Of a DNA stretch of 64,000 bases, positions 10,801 through 20,398 are shown piece by piece. The translations under genes were made by a program, and so were the position numbers. The DNA is from Onthophagus taurus (Eukaryota; Arthropoda; Insecta; Coleoptera; Scarabaeidae): contig NC_091966.1 in NCBI RefSeq assembly GCF_036711975.1, forward strand, positions 33,921,501 through 33,985,500, read 5' to 3'. The notes below the pieces were generated by a model. That model was not told the DNA's origin, searched no databases, and saw only the letters and a program-made list of their open reading frames with translations. Within the stretch, counting starts at the first letter, position 1. Every line of letters begins with the position of its first letter.

Positions 10801-13640
10801 GTAGAAAAATAGCCATTCGTAACCATGGCAACCAGTTGTTTTAGAATGATTAATTTTTGATATCTGAAACAGTTGGTTGCCATGGTTACGCATAGCTACT
10901 GCTATTTTGCTATCTTAAATGAATGGAAAATTATGAAACTTTAACATAATTTTTCTCGAAAATGTTCTTATGTAACCAATATTAATATTGACTGTACTAG
11001 ATGCAGAAAAAGTCCTCTTTCATATTCCGTAATAGACTGCCTAAGTCTGACGTCAAAGATAATAACATAAATATACATAAATCGCCAAAAAATGTCATTT
11101 GAAATGTCATCACTTAACTTAATTTATTTTATTTTAACACTAATGAAAAATTGCATATGGTGATTTACCGTTAGCAACACAGTTAGCAACGAAAATGTTT
11201 GGAGTCGGTATAAGCTCCGCTCATCTCTATGACGTCAAGGCTTAGCTTATCTATAGAACATTACTCGTTTAAAAATAGCGGAAAAATTTTAAAATCTATA
11301 CCAAACAATTGCAAAAAATTTTAATCTTTAGACCCGTTTCAGCGATTTTTCCATAAACTGTTCTTAATTGTTTTAACGAATATATCCGTTACTTTTGGGA
11401 AACCCTGTATATGTTACGCTATTTTTCATGATATTTGTAAATTTTTTTTTCTATTTTTTGTTGTAATTTTCTAGGCATAGTTTTTTCTGGGTTTGTCCTG
11501 TTCTGTGCCCAACTTGGTGTGTGAAATAAAATAAATAAATATCAAGGTTTTACTGTAATGTCAAATTATATTGACATGTTGCATTTTATGTCATATGTGC
11601 AACAAAGTAAGTAGTAACCTACTTACTAGCCCTGGTTTTTATGGAAATATATTTTTGTATATTGCATCTAAAGTCAAATTCACATAGTGTTAAAAAAATG
11701 ATCGTTTTCAAATTAGACATTTACTTTTGACAAGAACTGTATTATTTCCATTGGATAATTTCTTACCGTTTTAAAACATATGGATCAAATGGAAAAAAAC
11801 TATCCAAAATATTATCAGTGGTTAATGTTGAACCTTTATCATCATGGTAAATAGTTTTCATAATATTTCTAGAATTATGTTCGATTACTGAATAACAGTA
11901 TGCTAATTGATAAGTTCTTGTAACTGCTGCAAAATTTTTAACAACAGCTGGTTGGCAAACACGTAAAGGATTTAATCTACATGTAACAATTTTTGCTAAA
12001 TTTAACGTTTCTAAAAATGATAAATCTAAAACAAAATAAATTAATAATTAAAAATTATTAATATTCCTTTTTTACTTTTCTTTGTATTAAAAAGATCTTT
12101 TTGTCTAAAAGCAATAACGTAAAATATCGCTTGACAAACACTATAAAAAACCGAATGTGTCCTAACATCAAAATTAACACATTCCACTTCATCTAGAGTT
12201 GAAATATATGAATGAGCCCAAGTAGACATTTGTTGAAGCGTTCCTTTGAGCATCCTTAAAAGAAATATATTCAAATTATTCATAAACAATCAATTTTTTA
12301 GCATACTTACGAAAGCGGAATAAAATTACTTCTTGCAATAAAACTAGCGATATAACAAACAGCACTTTGTCTAACAACAGAAGCTATACTTGGCGAACAA
12401 ACTTTTTTCCATAAATAATTTAAAAATGCTTCCGATATAGCCGTTTTAAAACAACACAAATAAAAAATTATAAATTGTATATGGTGGATATTATGTGTTG
12501 GAAGAATTATTTTATCAAATATTGAGATGACATCTCTATATAACACTAAAATTAAATCACTTCATTATTTTAACCATATAAATGAATTTTTTTTTTTAAT
12601 TTACATTTTAATTTATCCCAATCTAAATTTCCATTTCTTCTATCTTCACATTCAGATACAAAATAATTAAATATCCTATCAATACATACATCCAAAGTGT
12701 GTCCTATTGTATGATGTATTTTATCCTCAAAATCTTCACCACCCATTTGAATCGCTGAATTATCAGCAATAAAATCACATTTGGCTTTTTCAATTTCATC
12801 TTTAGGAGCATTTACATCTAATATAACTAACCTAAAATACATGAAACGTTTTTTTATAAGCACATTAATAATAAAATATTTAAAACATACTTTGAAAAAA
12901 TTAATGTTAAAATTTCCAATCTAAATTCAGGTTGATATTCCAATACCAATAATAAATTATGTATATAGAATTCATGAACATGTGTTGATTTTTTATGATA
13001 TGGAAAATGTGATCTAAACGCGTTTAAAATTACTTCTTGACTCCTAAAATAATAATTGAAACAAATTTATTTCAAACCAACCTAAAAAGGATTAAAATAC
13101 TTACATAGGTACAACTTTAATTAATATATTTAAAACCCAATGTATATGCACACATTTTTGTAAATCGCTATCATTCGGTATTCCACAAATCCATTCGTCG
13201 TTCGTTTCGGGTATAAAATTAGATACCAACTTATTAACAGCATATTTAACATGATAATTATGTGCAGATAACAGATTTAACAAAAAGGATTTATAAATTC
13301 CAGTAACATTACTGCTGTAATGCGTCCACCTTAAGGATAAAACAGCTTCAACAAAAAGTCTTAATTCATGGCTCAACAATGATATACACTGTGTAGCTTC
13401 TGTTAGTAAATCGAAAATATCATCATCTAATAATTCAGCGTCTCTAATTAAAACTACTAAATTCTCATAGTCTCTAGTGTTTGTTCCATTAGCGAATTCG
13501 TGCAATATACACTCGATCTTTTTTGAATCGGGTAATTTGAATCTCACTTTCGGGGCAGATTTTACCAATGAACTTCTTAGGCTTGGTGCCTTTAATATTG
13601 AAACACGAGAACTTCTCACGCTACCATCCAAAATCGACAT
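7856..13640 (-). CDS. RRN3: RRN3 / TIF-IA, RNA polymerase I initiation factor
   Basis: Seven exons on the minus strand (13105-13640, 12891-13043, 12605-12831, 12311-12545, 12076-12254, 11767-12025, 7856-8027) join in phase to 586 residues. RRN3 binds RNA polymerase I and recruits it to the rDNA promoter; it is the growth-regulated step of rRNA synthesis. Family landmarks are visible in order: ERxLxxYxHN-like SQEVILNAFRSHFPYHKK, LLYRDVISIFDKIILPTH, FYLCCFKTAISEAFLNYLWKK, SFIARSNFIPLS-like, FYSVCQAIFYVIAFR, CRLNPLRVCQPAVV and DSFFPFDPYVLKR. The C-terminal exon encodes an acidic MDVDDDFL and ends SCSPGFRVTQ. Five introns are 50-61 bp, while the last is 3.7 kb and full of transposons. A shared promoter with SMUG1 is likely, the ATGs lying 371 bp apart. 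Confidence 0.93.
8325..8540. repeat. Palindromic CTAGTTCTAG-family repeat in RRN3 intron
   Basis: Inside the last RRN3 intron, alternating inverted blocks of the type AACCCGAATGATTCTAG / CTAGAATCATTCGG and GGCTAAACCCGAAT recur around short loops such as GTCTCTCAAGACGG. The same family fills DLD intron 2 (57364-58994) and the right end of the window (63061-64000). This is a short fragment of that family, directly upstream of a LINE body. Confidence 0.75.
8550..9970 (+). pseudogene. Jockey-like LINE, decayed, in RRN3 last intron
   Basis: Plus-strand frames read, in order: a WKQAHVLSIFKSGD-like segment and NTRPISLLSMFSKLLEKLIY; then AIYTDFSKAFDRVDHNLL (motif A), FYMRGKTQIV, HLGPLLFNIYINDI and YADDLKLFTR (catalytic motif C); then a C-terminal domain to about 9967. 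Several frame changes separate these parts. A likely 3' end with a GTGTGAAATAAAATAAATAAAT-like tail lies at about 11510-11540, so the elements at 9985-11409 appear to have inserted into its 3' untranslated region. It runs opposite to the host gene. Confidence 0.75.
9985..10504. repeat. Two tandem copies of a ~260-bp repeat
   Basis: The segment TTCAGAAAAGGAATCTCTAT to ACACCCTGTATATACAGTG occurs twice in direct order (about 9990-10219 and 10269-10504) with roughly 80-85 percent similarity by eye. Each copy ends in CCTGTATATACAG, the same outward ACACCCTGTA end shared by many TA-inserting elements in this window. No coding sequence was found. It is probably a non-autonomous element family. Confidence 0.6.
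10505..11409. mobile_element. Long foldback MITE, 905 bp
   Basis: The outer arms (10505-10640 and 11270-11409) are inverted copies of each other, beginning TACAGTGCTTCCCGAAAGTA on the left and the complement of GTAACGG...GGGAAACCCTGTA on the right. A second pair of arms (about 10680-10845 and 10868-11035) is inverted around a short loop and shares ACCATGGCAACCAG / GTTGCCATGGTTACG. Almost the whole element can fold on itself. It has no coding capacity. TA at each end suggests Tc1/mariner-type mobilisation. Confidence 0.75.
11410..11766. other. Rest of RRN3 intron 6 with LINE 3' tail
   Basis: The segment to about 11540 reads like a LINE 3' untranslated end (GTCCTGTTCTGTGCCCAAC, then GTGTGAAATAAAATAAATAAAT). 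The remainder to the exon at 11767 is A/T-rich and shows no gene. Confidence 0.45.
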
Positions 13641-14011
13641 TTTAACCGTATTGTACTCAAATTAATACTTATAACCACACTTTTTGCACGTTGACATATG
13701 ATTTTCTGACGTCTAAATAAACGTGTTTTTGCGCGTTTGACGTTTACTCATAACCTCACTTTATCTTTTCTTATCAATTTTCAACAAAAAATTATTTACG
13801 TTTATTTTTTTAACAAAAATAAATTAATCTCAATCTTACAACGCATTATTAATATATTTATGATAATATTTAGAATAAAAATAAATAATTTGAATATAGC
13901 TTTAAAATAAGTTTTTGAGCGCCATCTATTAAGTATAATAACTATCTTATATAGTTATCCATAAGTTACCCATAAACATTAAACTTTTAAGGTCTTAATC
14001 GCTCCTTAAAA
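13641..14011. promoter_or_regulatory. Probable bidirectional promoter, RRN3 / SMUG1
   Basis: The 371 bp between the divergent ATGs of RRN3 (13640) and SMUG1 (14012) contain no gene and must hold both 5' leaders and promoters. Two short CACGTTGA/TAAACGTGTTT-like blocks lie near 13690-13735. No TATA box placed correctly for either gene is obvious. Part of the SMUG1 side (from about 13960) is duplicated upstream of the second copy. Confidence 0.55.
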
Positions 14012-14901
14012 ATGTTAAGAAAGAAATTAAAACTATCTCCGGTAAAAGAACCAGATAAATCAACCACCAACGAAGATAAAAATCCACATTTAATTGAAGC
14101 TAATGAAGAGGACATTCCAACAATTTTTTTAAACTATGAACAACAATTATCCCTGGAATTAAACAACCTAACATTTAGTTTTCCTGTACACTACATTTAC
14201 AACCCATTAGAATATGCATGGGAACCACATTCAACTTTTGTAAAAACTTATTGTAAAGGTACCAAGGATGTATTATTTTTAGGGCTTAATCCAGGTCCGT
14301 GGGGTATGTGCCAAACTGGTATTCCTTTTGGTGAAGTTAATATATCAAAGGAATGGTTAAAAATGAATGGGGAAGTGGAAAAACCTAAAGATGAGTGTCC
14401 CAAGAAACAAATTAAAGGATTTGAATGCCATCGAAGTGAGGAAAGTGGAAAAAGATTTTACGGATTTTTTAAGAATTTATGTAGGACTCCAGAAGCCTTT
14501 TTTAAAAATGCTTTTGTATACAATTTGTGTCCCTTGGCTTTTATGAAAAAAGAAAGCGCTAATATTACACCAAACGAACTAAAAGTAAGATATTTTTTGT
14601 TAGTATATGGGTTTCAACAACTTTCTTTTAGGGACAAATAAAAAAAGATATTGAGAATATTTGTGGCAAAACTTTAGTGGACATCTTAAAATTACTAGAT
14701 GTTAAGATTATTGTTGCTTTGGGAAGATACACTGAAAAACAAGCCATTGAGATAACTCAGGGGTTCCAATTAGGACATATTAAAGTTATTTATATGCCAC
14801 ATCCAAGCCCAAGGGTTGTTGGGAATAATAATTGGGCAGAAAAGGCTCAAAATGTTTTGGATACAAATGATTTGTTGCAATATTTTAATAATAATAATTA
14901 A
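14012..14901 (+). CDS. SMUG1: SMUG1 uracil-DNA glycosylase
   Basis: Exons 14012-14584 and 14632-14901, separated by a 47-bp intron, encode 280 residues. SMUG1 removes uracil and 5-hydroxymethyluracil from DNA to start base-excision repair in the nucleus. The catalytic motif GLNPGPWGM is at residues 91-99 (Asn93 matching the water-activating Asn of the family). TGIPFGEV, SGKRFYGFFKNLC and FVYNLCPL follow, and the second motif HPSPR is at residues 248-252 with the conserved His. The N-terminal 30 residues are basic and poorly conserved, which fits a nuclear protein. This is the ancestral-looking copy of a tandem pair and shares a promoter region with RRN3. Confidence 0.94.
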
Positions 14902-15372
14902 GTTTTTATATATAAAACTTTTAAATTAATGCCTTTTTTATTTTTTTAAGCTTCCACTCTTTTAGAATTAAGATAATGTTGCAATTTGAGTGTAATTAAG
15001 GCGATATACTTTTTTTAATAGCAGATGTAAATTTTAATTACATGTTCCGTTGGTTCCTCTTTACAATAATAGATGGCGCATTAGCTTTGAAAACATTCTA
15101 AATTATTTTTAAATATTTTTGTTAATTTTATAGTTAATAACAAAATGGAGATGGTTCTTCAATGCTTTATAGTTTTCTAGATAATAAGTGTATATATATA
15201 TTTAATCTATGATAATAATAGATAAGATAATTGTCTATAAATTGCCCAAAAAGATTAAACTTTTAAGTGCAGTAAAAGGCACGCCTTAAAAAAGTTAAGA
15301 AAGAAATTAAAACTATCCCCAGTAAAAGAACCAGATAAATCAACCACAAACGAAGATAAAAATCCACATTTA

Positions 15373-16186
15373 ATGGAAGCCAACGACGAGAATATTCCAA
15401 AAATTTTTTTAAAATATGAAGACCAATTATCCAAGGAATTAAACAACCTAACATTTAGTTCTCCTGCACACTACATTTACAATCCATTAGAATATGCATG
15501 GAAACCACATTCAACTTTCGTAAAAACTTATTGTAAAGGTACCAAGGATGTATTATTTTTAAGGATTAATCCAGGTCCGTGGGGTATGTGCCAAACTGGT
15601 ATTCCTTTTGGTGAAGTTAATATATCAAAGGAATGGTTAAAAATGAACGGGGAAGTGGAAAAACCTAAAAATGAGTGTCCCAAGAAACAAATTAAAGGAT
15701 TTGAATGCCATCGAAGTGAGCAAAGCGGAAAAAGATTTTACGGATTTTTTAAGAATTTATGTAGAACTCCAGAAGTCTTTTTTAAAAATGCTTTTGTATA
15801 CAATTTTTGTCCCTTGTCTTTTATGGAAAAGGAAGAAGAAGGAAAAAGATGTGCTAATATTACACCAGACAAACTAAAAGTCAGATATTTTTTTGTTAGT
15901 AAATGTATTTCAACGACTTTCTTAGGGACAAATAAAAAAAGATCTTGAGAATATTTGTGGTAAAACTTTGGTCAACATCTTAAAATTATTAGATGTTAAG
16001 ATTATTGTTGCTGTGGGAAGATACACTGAAAAACAAGCCGTTAAGATCATTCAGGAGTCCCAATTAGATATTGAAGTTATTTATATGCGACATCCAAGCC
16101 GGATGGCTGGTCGGAATTGGTCGAAAACGGCACAAAATGTTTTGGATACAACTGATTTAAAACAATATTTTAGTAATAATAATTAA
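15373..16186 (+). CDS. SMUG1-like second copy, shortened and diverged
   Basis: Exons 15373-15879 and 15926-16186 keep the intron position of copy 1 and give 255 residues if translation starts at the ATG at 15373. The codon matching the start of copy 1 is AAG here (15292-15294), so the first 27 residues are lost from the product. The frame is open throughout, but motif residues have changed. GLNPGPWGM reads RINPGPWGM, YNLCPL reads YNFCPL, and HPSPR reads HPSRM. A six-residue acidic/basic insert (EEEGKR) precedes NIT. The changes sit at DNA-contacting loops, so catalysis may be weak or altered. It may be an early pseudogene or a copy under new selection; the open frame alone cannot tell. Confidence 0.75.
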
Positions 16187-16455
16187 GTGTTTATGTATAA
16201 AACTTTTAAATTAATGCGGTTTTTATTTCTTAAACTTCCACTCTTTTAGAATTAAGATATTGTTGCAATTTGAGTGTAATTAAGGCGATATACTTTTTTT
16301 TATAACAGATGTAAATTGCATGTTTCGTTGGTTCCTCTTTACAGTAATAGATGGTGCCTTTTTTTAAAAATATTCTAAATTATTTTCAAATTTTTTTTAT
16401 TAATTTTATAGTTAATAACAAAATGGGGATGGTTCTTTAATGCTTTATAGTATTC

Positions 16456-17030
16456 GAAATAACAAATTCACGCTCCATTGAAAGATATAAACGCAAAGTA
16501 TCAGTTCTAACTTTTTCTAGTAACGGAAGTTTATCTTTTGCTATGGGTTATGTTCCAATATTTGCTTGTTGTTTCGTTTGTCAAACAATGTCATCTTTCT
16601 TTTCTTTGAGTTGTGATTATGCATTGCTGAAAGATAATAATAAGTCTGGCAGATTGATTTCTCATCAAAATAGCTTTTTCCCAAAAATTGCCGCGGTTGC
16701 CGCCCGAAGAGAGAATATTTTTATGATAAGGTAAGGTTTATTTTAGATTAGAAGTTTGCAATGTTAGTTCTTTGTGTAAATTACTGGTTCGTGAATGAAC
16801 ACCTAAACGATAAATAACTTGATATGGTTCCTTTTGATGATTTTCTACGCCATAATTTCATGTTTAGTAAGAACTAGATTAATTTCTTATCTTGTCTTAA
16901 CCTGTAATACAATAGGAAACTTTATTACAACTTATAAACATATAGGCATAAATCATTAATTTATGTCACAAAGCCATCCACCCAAAATAATTTTTTAACG
17001 GTTTCAAAATGTGGACAGTCTATCAAAGAC
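16456..17030. other. Intergenic, no supported gene
   Basis: This stretch follows the end of the SMUG1 duplication. A 63-codon open frame at 16543-16734 runs into a good donor-like AAG/GTAAGG, but it has no family resemblance and no partner exon was found. Otherwise it is A/T-rich and featureless. Confidence 0.35.
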
Positions 17031-17034
17031 GTGT

Positions 17035-17215
17035 ATAAGCTCATGGTATCGTTATCCACATCGTCTGACTCCATCGCATACCATTTTTACCACAATTACG
17101 CAACGGCTTCGAGAAAGAGGTACCTTCATCTCCTGTAGGAATGACTGTTGTGCTTCAAGGAGACGCCGCACTCCCAAATTGGATACTGCATCACATGTGC
17201 ATCAAGTGTTTGTGA
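17035..17215 (+). pseudogene. Mariner-like transposase N-terminal remnant
   Basis: The plus-strand frame reads WYRYPHRLTPSHTIFTTI, QRLRERGTF and RRRTPKLD. This is the DUF4817-type helix-turn-helix region (compare RFPNGRLPNSHTFSRLFLRL in the complete element at 521-1597). No catalytic domain follows. It is a small isolated relic. Confidence 0.55.
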
Positions 17216-17504
17216 AAAATGATTCAGTTTACTTTTTGTTGTTTTGGTTATTAATGATTTGAATTGTTAAACAAGTTGGGTCATGCCTAAAAGAATACTT
17301 GTAAAAGTGGTAGCATTAAAAACTTATTTTCTACTCAGTCCCCCTACAAGACCTAGAAGTTTGTAAGGAGAATTTTAGACACCTGTATAAAATATTTAAA
17401 AAGTTTTCCTTCCAACTTGAAAGCAAAGACAAGTTCTCAGTTATTTTGTGGTCTTTATGAGATAGTAGCAAGAAGATTTTCCGATTTTAGTAAATTGATT
17501 GTCT

Positions 17505-17860
17505 GGGTTCAACTCTATGCGACTGTGGTGAGACCTATCACATACGCAGCAGCAACCTGGTAAAGCCCGACAGACTTCAATTATCAGTAAACTTTCACGA
17601 ATTCAACTAGTAGTTGTATTGGTAATCTCTGGTGCGATAAACACAAGGTCAACTCTAGCAATAAATGTTCTGCTTGGCCTATCTCCTTTGCATTCCCAAA
17701 GGATCTGAATGACTTTTCATCGAGTAAAACATTAAGGTTCGTTGAGAGCATTGGACTGCACGGTGAAATTTGATAACGTTATCTATCGGGGTACAATAGA
17801 TCCTTAGGGTCGCTGTGCAAGGGTGGTTGGTCCGCCAACCCGATGTAATGTATGTAAATG
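17505..17860 (+). pseudogene. LINE fragment of RNase H-bearing (I/R1/LOA-like) type
   Basis: Frames on the plus strand read LYATVVRPITYAAATW, then LAINVLLGLSPLHS. These match the post-catalytic segment of LINEs that carry RNase H (LYxTVVRPLITYAAxVWW ... ITGAMRTxPTAAIEVLLGLPPLH). Frame changes are present and no ends are visible. The last 60 bases (GGTTGGTCCGCCAACC) form a small palindrome. Confidence 0.5.
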
Positions 17861-18409
17861 TAATGTCTGGGTTCAACGTATTGTTTGGAAGAACTTGTTT
17901 ATGAGTGTCTGCATTTTCTGACATAAAAACATTTTAACCCTTTTAGTCCCACTGTTGTGAATACGCACCAGCGTTTTTAAAATTATTTTACAGCCATATA
18001 CTTCCAGATTTGAAGGTGCTAGCTGTTTGTACGATACCAGTAGGTATAAAGTTGTTAGGCTATACATATCAAAATAATTCATAATTCTTTCTATTTAAGC
18101 CATATTTGCATCAATTCTTTTCTATTGAAAATTTCTGTTTAAAATATACAATAGAACTAAAACTATTTTTGCATCAAATTCTTTAAAATTTTGACATTTG
18201 CAAGTTTTTAGTGCATATTTTCCTCATATACAGGTGTTTCATAATATATGCGCAGGACTTCAGGATGTGATAAGCACCAAAAATTTAAAAAAAGTTTCTA
18301 TCAGCTTACCCTCTAAAATGCACTATTTTCGAGATACAGGGTGTTGAAATTTAATAAAAAAATTGTTTTTTGCGAATATCTCCGAAACCGTTTATCGTAG
18401 ATTTTTCTA

Positions 18410-19690
18410 GTACCGATGATCAACAACTTGTTGTTTTAATTTCGAATTATCCAGAGATTTATGATCCGAAAAACGAATAATATAAAAATCAGAAGGAAAA
18501 AGAATCTGTTTGGAAAAGAATTGCGGAAGATTTAAATAAAAGTGGTATGTTTTTAAGAACTTTAATTTATTTTTTGTTTGTAAATTAACGAATAGTACAA
18601 CATAATAGGCTATTGTTAAACTTTGCTTTCTTGCCAGATTACCTTCGGCGCAAACAAATCCTCCTGTTCCTTTGAGAGGAATCATATTTTCAGTAGGAAT
18701 ATTTCCTCTAAATTCGTTTGTCTCGGATTGTTAAGTGTACATTCGTTACGCAACATATTATGTATACAACAGCAATCAAGAATAATTAGGTCAACAGTGC
18801 TAGATTTTACTTCAATAGGAGAAAAAAAAATTCGAAATATATGGCAAAGTATACCAAAAGCGTTTTCTGTTACTCTTCTAGCCCGAGACAGTCTGTAATT
18901 AAAAACTGCTTTCTTTTTGTCCTCTAAAACTTGCTTTTTTGGGTTTTCTTTTTTTGTCATGACATATTTGTCAATTGGATTCTTCACACGGTTGTACGGT
19001 TTTGTTACAAGATCATCTTGGATGAGTTCCAATATACAGGGTGATTCAAAAAACCGCTGACAGACTTCTAGGGCAGGTAATACATCAAAAATTGAGATGA
19101 AAAGACTTAATATACATGTGGTCGGAAATGCCTCCTTAACGAGATATAGCGGGTCAAAGTTTCTTTAAAATTAAACATTATCTGCAATAAAAAGCCCTTT
19201 TTTAACAATATTTTCAACGCCACTGCTAATTTTGTGAAACGGGCAGTATTTTCGTGTAAAGTGATCAATTATCTATCAATTGGTCTCTTACAAAACTTTG
19301 ATTAAAGCAACAGTTTTTGATTGGATTAACATATTTTCTACAAAAGTGTTTTTCATAGCGTTTGACCCGCTATATCTCGTTAAGGAGGCACTTGCGACCC
19401 GATATATATTAAGACTATTCATCTTAATTGTTCATGTATTATCTACTCTAAAAGTCTGTCAGCGGTTTTCTGAATCACCCTGTATAATGAAATTGATGGC
19501 GTGGGATTCGAAAAAACTCTTTAAATCTTGTTTCATTGTCTTTTAAATACTGGTTTACTAATATTGATTGAAATCCTTCTTTTTTCTCCGCTGAAACATG
19601 GATGACATTTTTTCCTTCACTTTCCAAAACTAAAGAAAGAAGTAAATTTTCCTCTTCTTCTTGATAATTTAACAACATTAAAATCAAATT
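18410..19690. pseudogene. PIF/Harbinger remnant: MADF protein and HARBI1-like transposase
   Basis: Two divergent coding relics identify a PIF/Harbinger element. On the plus strand, 18415-18552 reads VVLISNYPEIYDPKNE, then WKRIAEDLNKSG, a MADF DNA-binding domain. On the minus strand, a HARBI1-like transposase starts near 19687 with FFRIPRHQFHY, is interrupted by a MITE at 19484-19035, and resumes LELIQDDLVTKPYNRVKNP. It then jumps directly to FNYRLSRARRVTENAFGIL and DCCCIHNMLRNEC, so about 170 catalytic-core residues are missing. Exact element ends were not found. It is dead and non-autonomous. Confidence 0.75.
19035..19484. mobile_element. 450-bp MITE inside the Harbinger transposase
   Basis: Inverted ends start TACAGGGTGATTCAAAAAAC on the left and mirror GTTTTCTGAATCACCCTGTA on the right. 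The arms stay alignable for about 120 bp, to AACGAGATATAGCGGGTCAAA. The insertion lies at a TA, and the transposase frame continues across it (HQFHY | LELIQDD), so it is a clean late insertion. Confidence 0.85.
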
Positions 19691-20398
19691 TCTTTGGCGT
19701 ACACAAAAAAATACACAATATCGAGGGTGATTCTCAACCTATACGTATAAACTTAGGGATTTATTCCTCATGACAAATAATGGCTAATAGATGAAAAAGA
19801 TTGTAGTAAAAGATTTTTGGTTTCCTAAATATCCGATATATGCGGCGACATCTAGGTAAGGTGTCTAGATGCCTGGCCATCTTAATCGTCCGACCTCAAT
19901 CCTCTTGATTTTTATTTTTGGATTCACTTTGGGTTTACTGAGCAAGGATTGCGAAATTAAATTAGAAATGCTTACAAACGCTGTTTTCTGTACGATAAGC
20001 GGTTTCGGAGATGTTCGCAAAAAACGATCTCGAAAATGGTGCATTTTAGAGGGTAAGTCGATAGAAATTTTTTTCAAATTTTCGGACAAGCTATCACATC
20101 CTGAAGTCCTGCGCATATATTATGAAACATCCTGTATATCTTGAAACGGGAAATAAAAATATGAATTTTGAAAATACGTCTTGAAACATTCATGGTGCAA
20201 AAATACACCATTGGGATGTATGATGAGATATAAGGATTACATCATCCTTCGTATTATCAGAAACCAGTTTAGACGCATTTATTCGGTGAATTCCCTAGAA
20301 ATAGTCGTTTATGGACATAATGTGTCAATATATGTGTAGTAAGTTTAGCGTTCATTTACATGAAGAGTGCTTTGCGAAGTATCACGATAAATGATTAT

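Larger units (their letters stand above)
13960..16455. repeat. Tandem duplication covering SMUG1, 1.28 kb period
   Basis: Equivalent bases of the two SMUG1 copies lie 1280 bp apart. Similarity extends beyond the genes: upstream through ATTAAACTTTTAAG and CCTTAAAAA, and downstream for about 280 bp (through TAATAGATGG and ATAACAAAATGG) to about 15175 in copy 1 and 16455 in copy 2. The intron is kept in both copies, so this was a DNA-level duplication, not retroposition. Confidence 0.88.
18229..20136. mobile_element. Mariner-like remnant with long TIRs, host of a Harbinger
   Basis: Inverted arms of about 170-190 bp lie at 18229-18410 and 19950-20136 and begin TACAGGTGTTTCATAATATA. The left arm holds an extra block of about 29 bases. 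TA (or TATA) flanks both ends. Just inside the right arm the plus strand reads SSDLNPLDFYFW (about 19880-19925), the third catalytic motif of the same DDE_3 transposase family as the element at 232-1875. The middle of the element has been replaced by a Harbinger remnant. Confidence 0.65.

Noticed and set aside
14677-14901. Treating the SMUG1 C-terminal part as a separate gene starting at 14677
   Set aside because: A 47-bp GT-AG intron joins it in frame to the upstream exon and completes the glycosylase fold.
16543-16734. 63-codon open frame ending at a good donor-like GTAAGG
   Set aside because: No family motif, no partner exon and no evidence of a promoter; could be chance.
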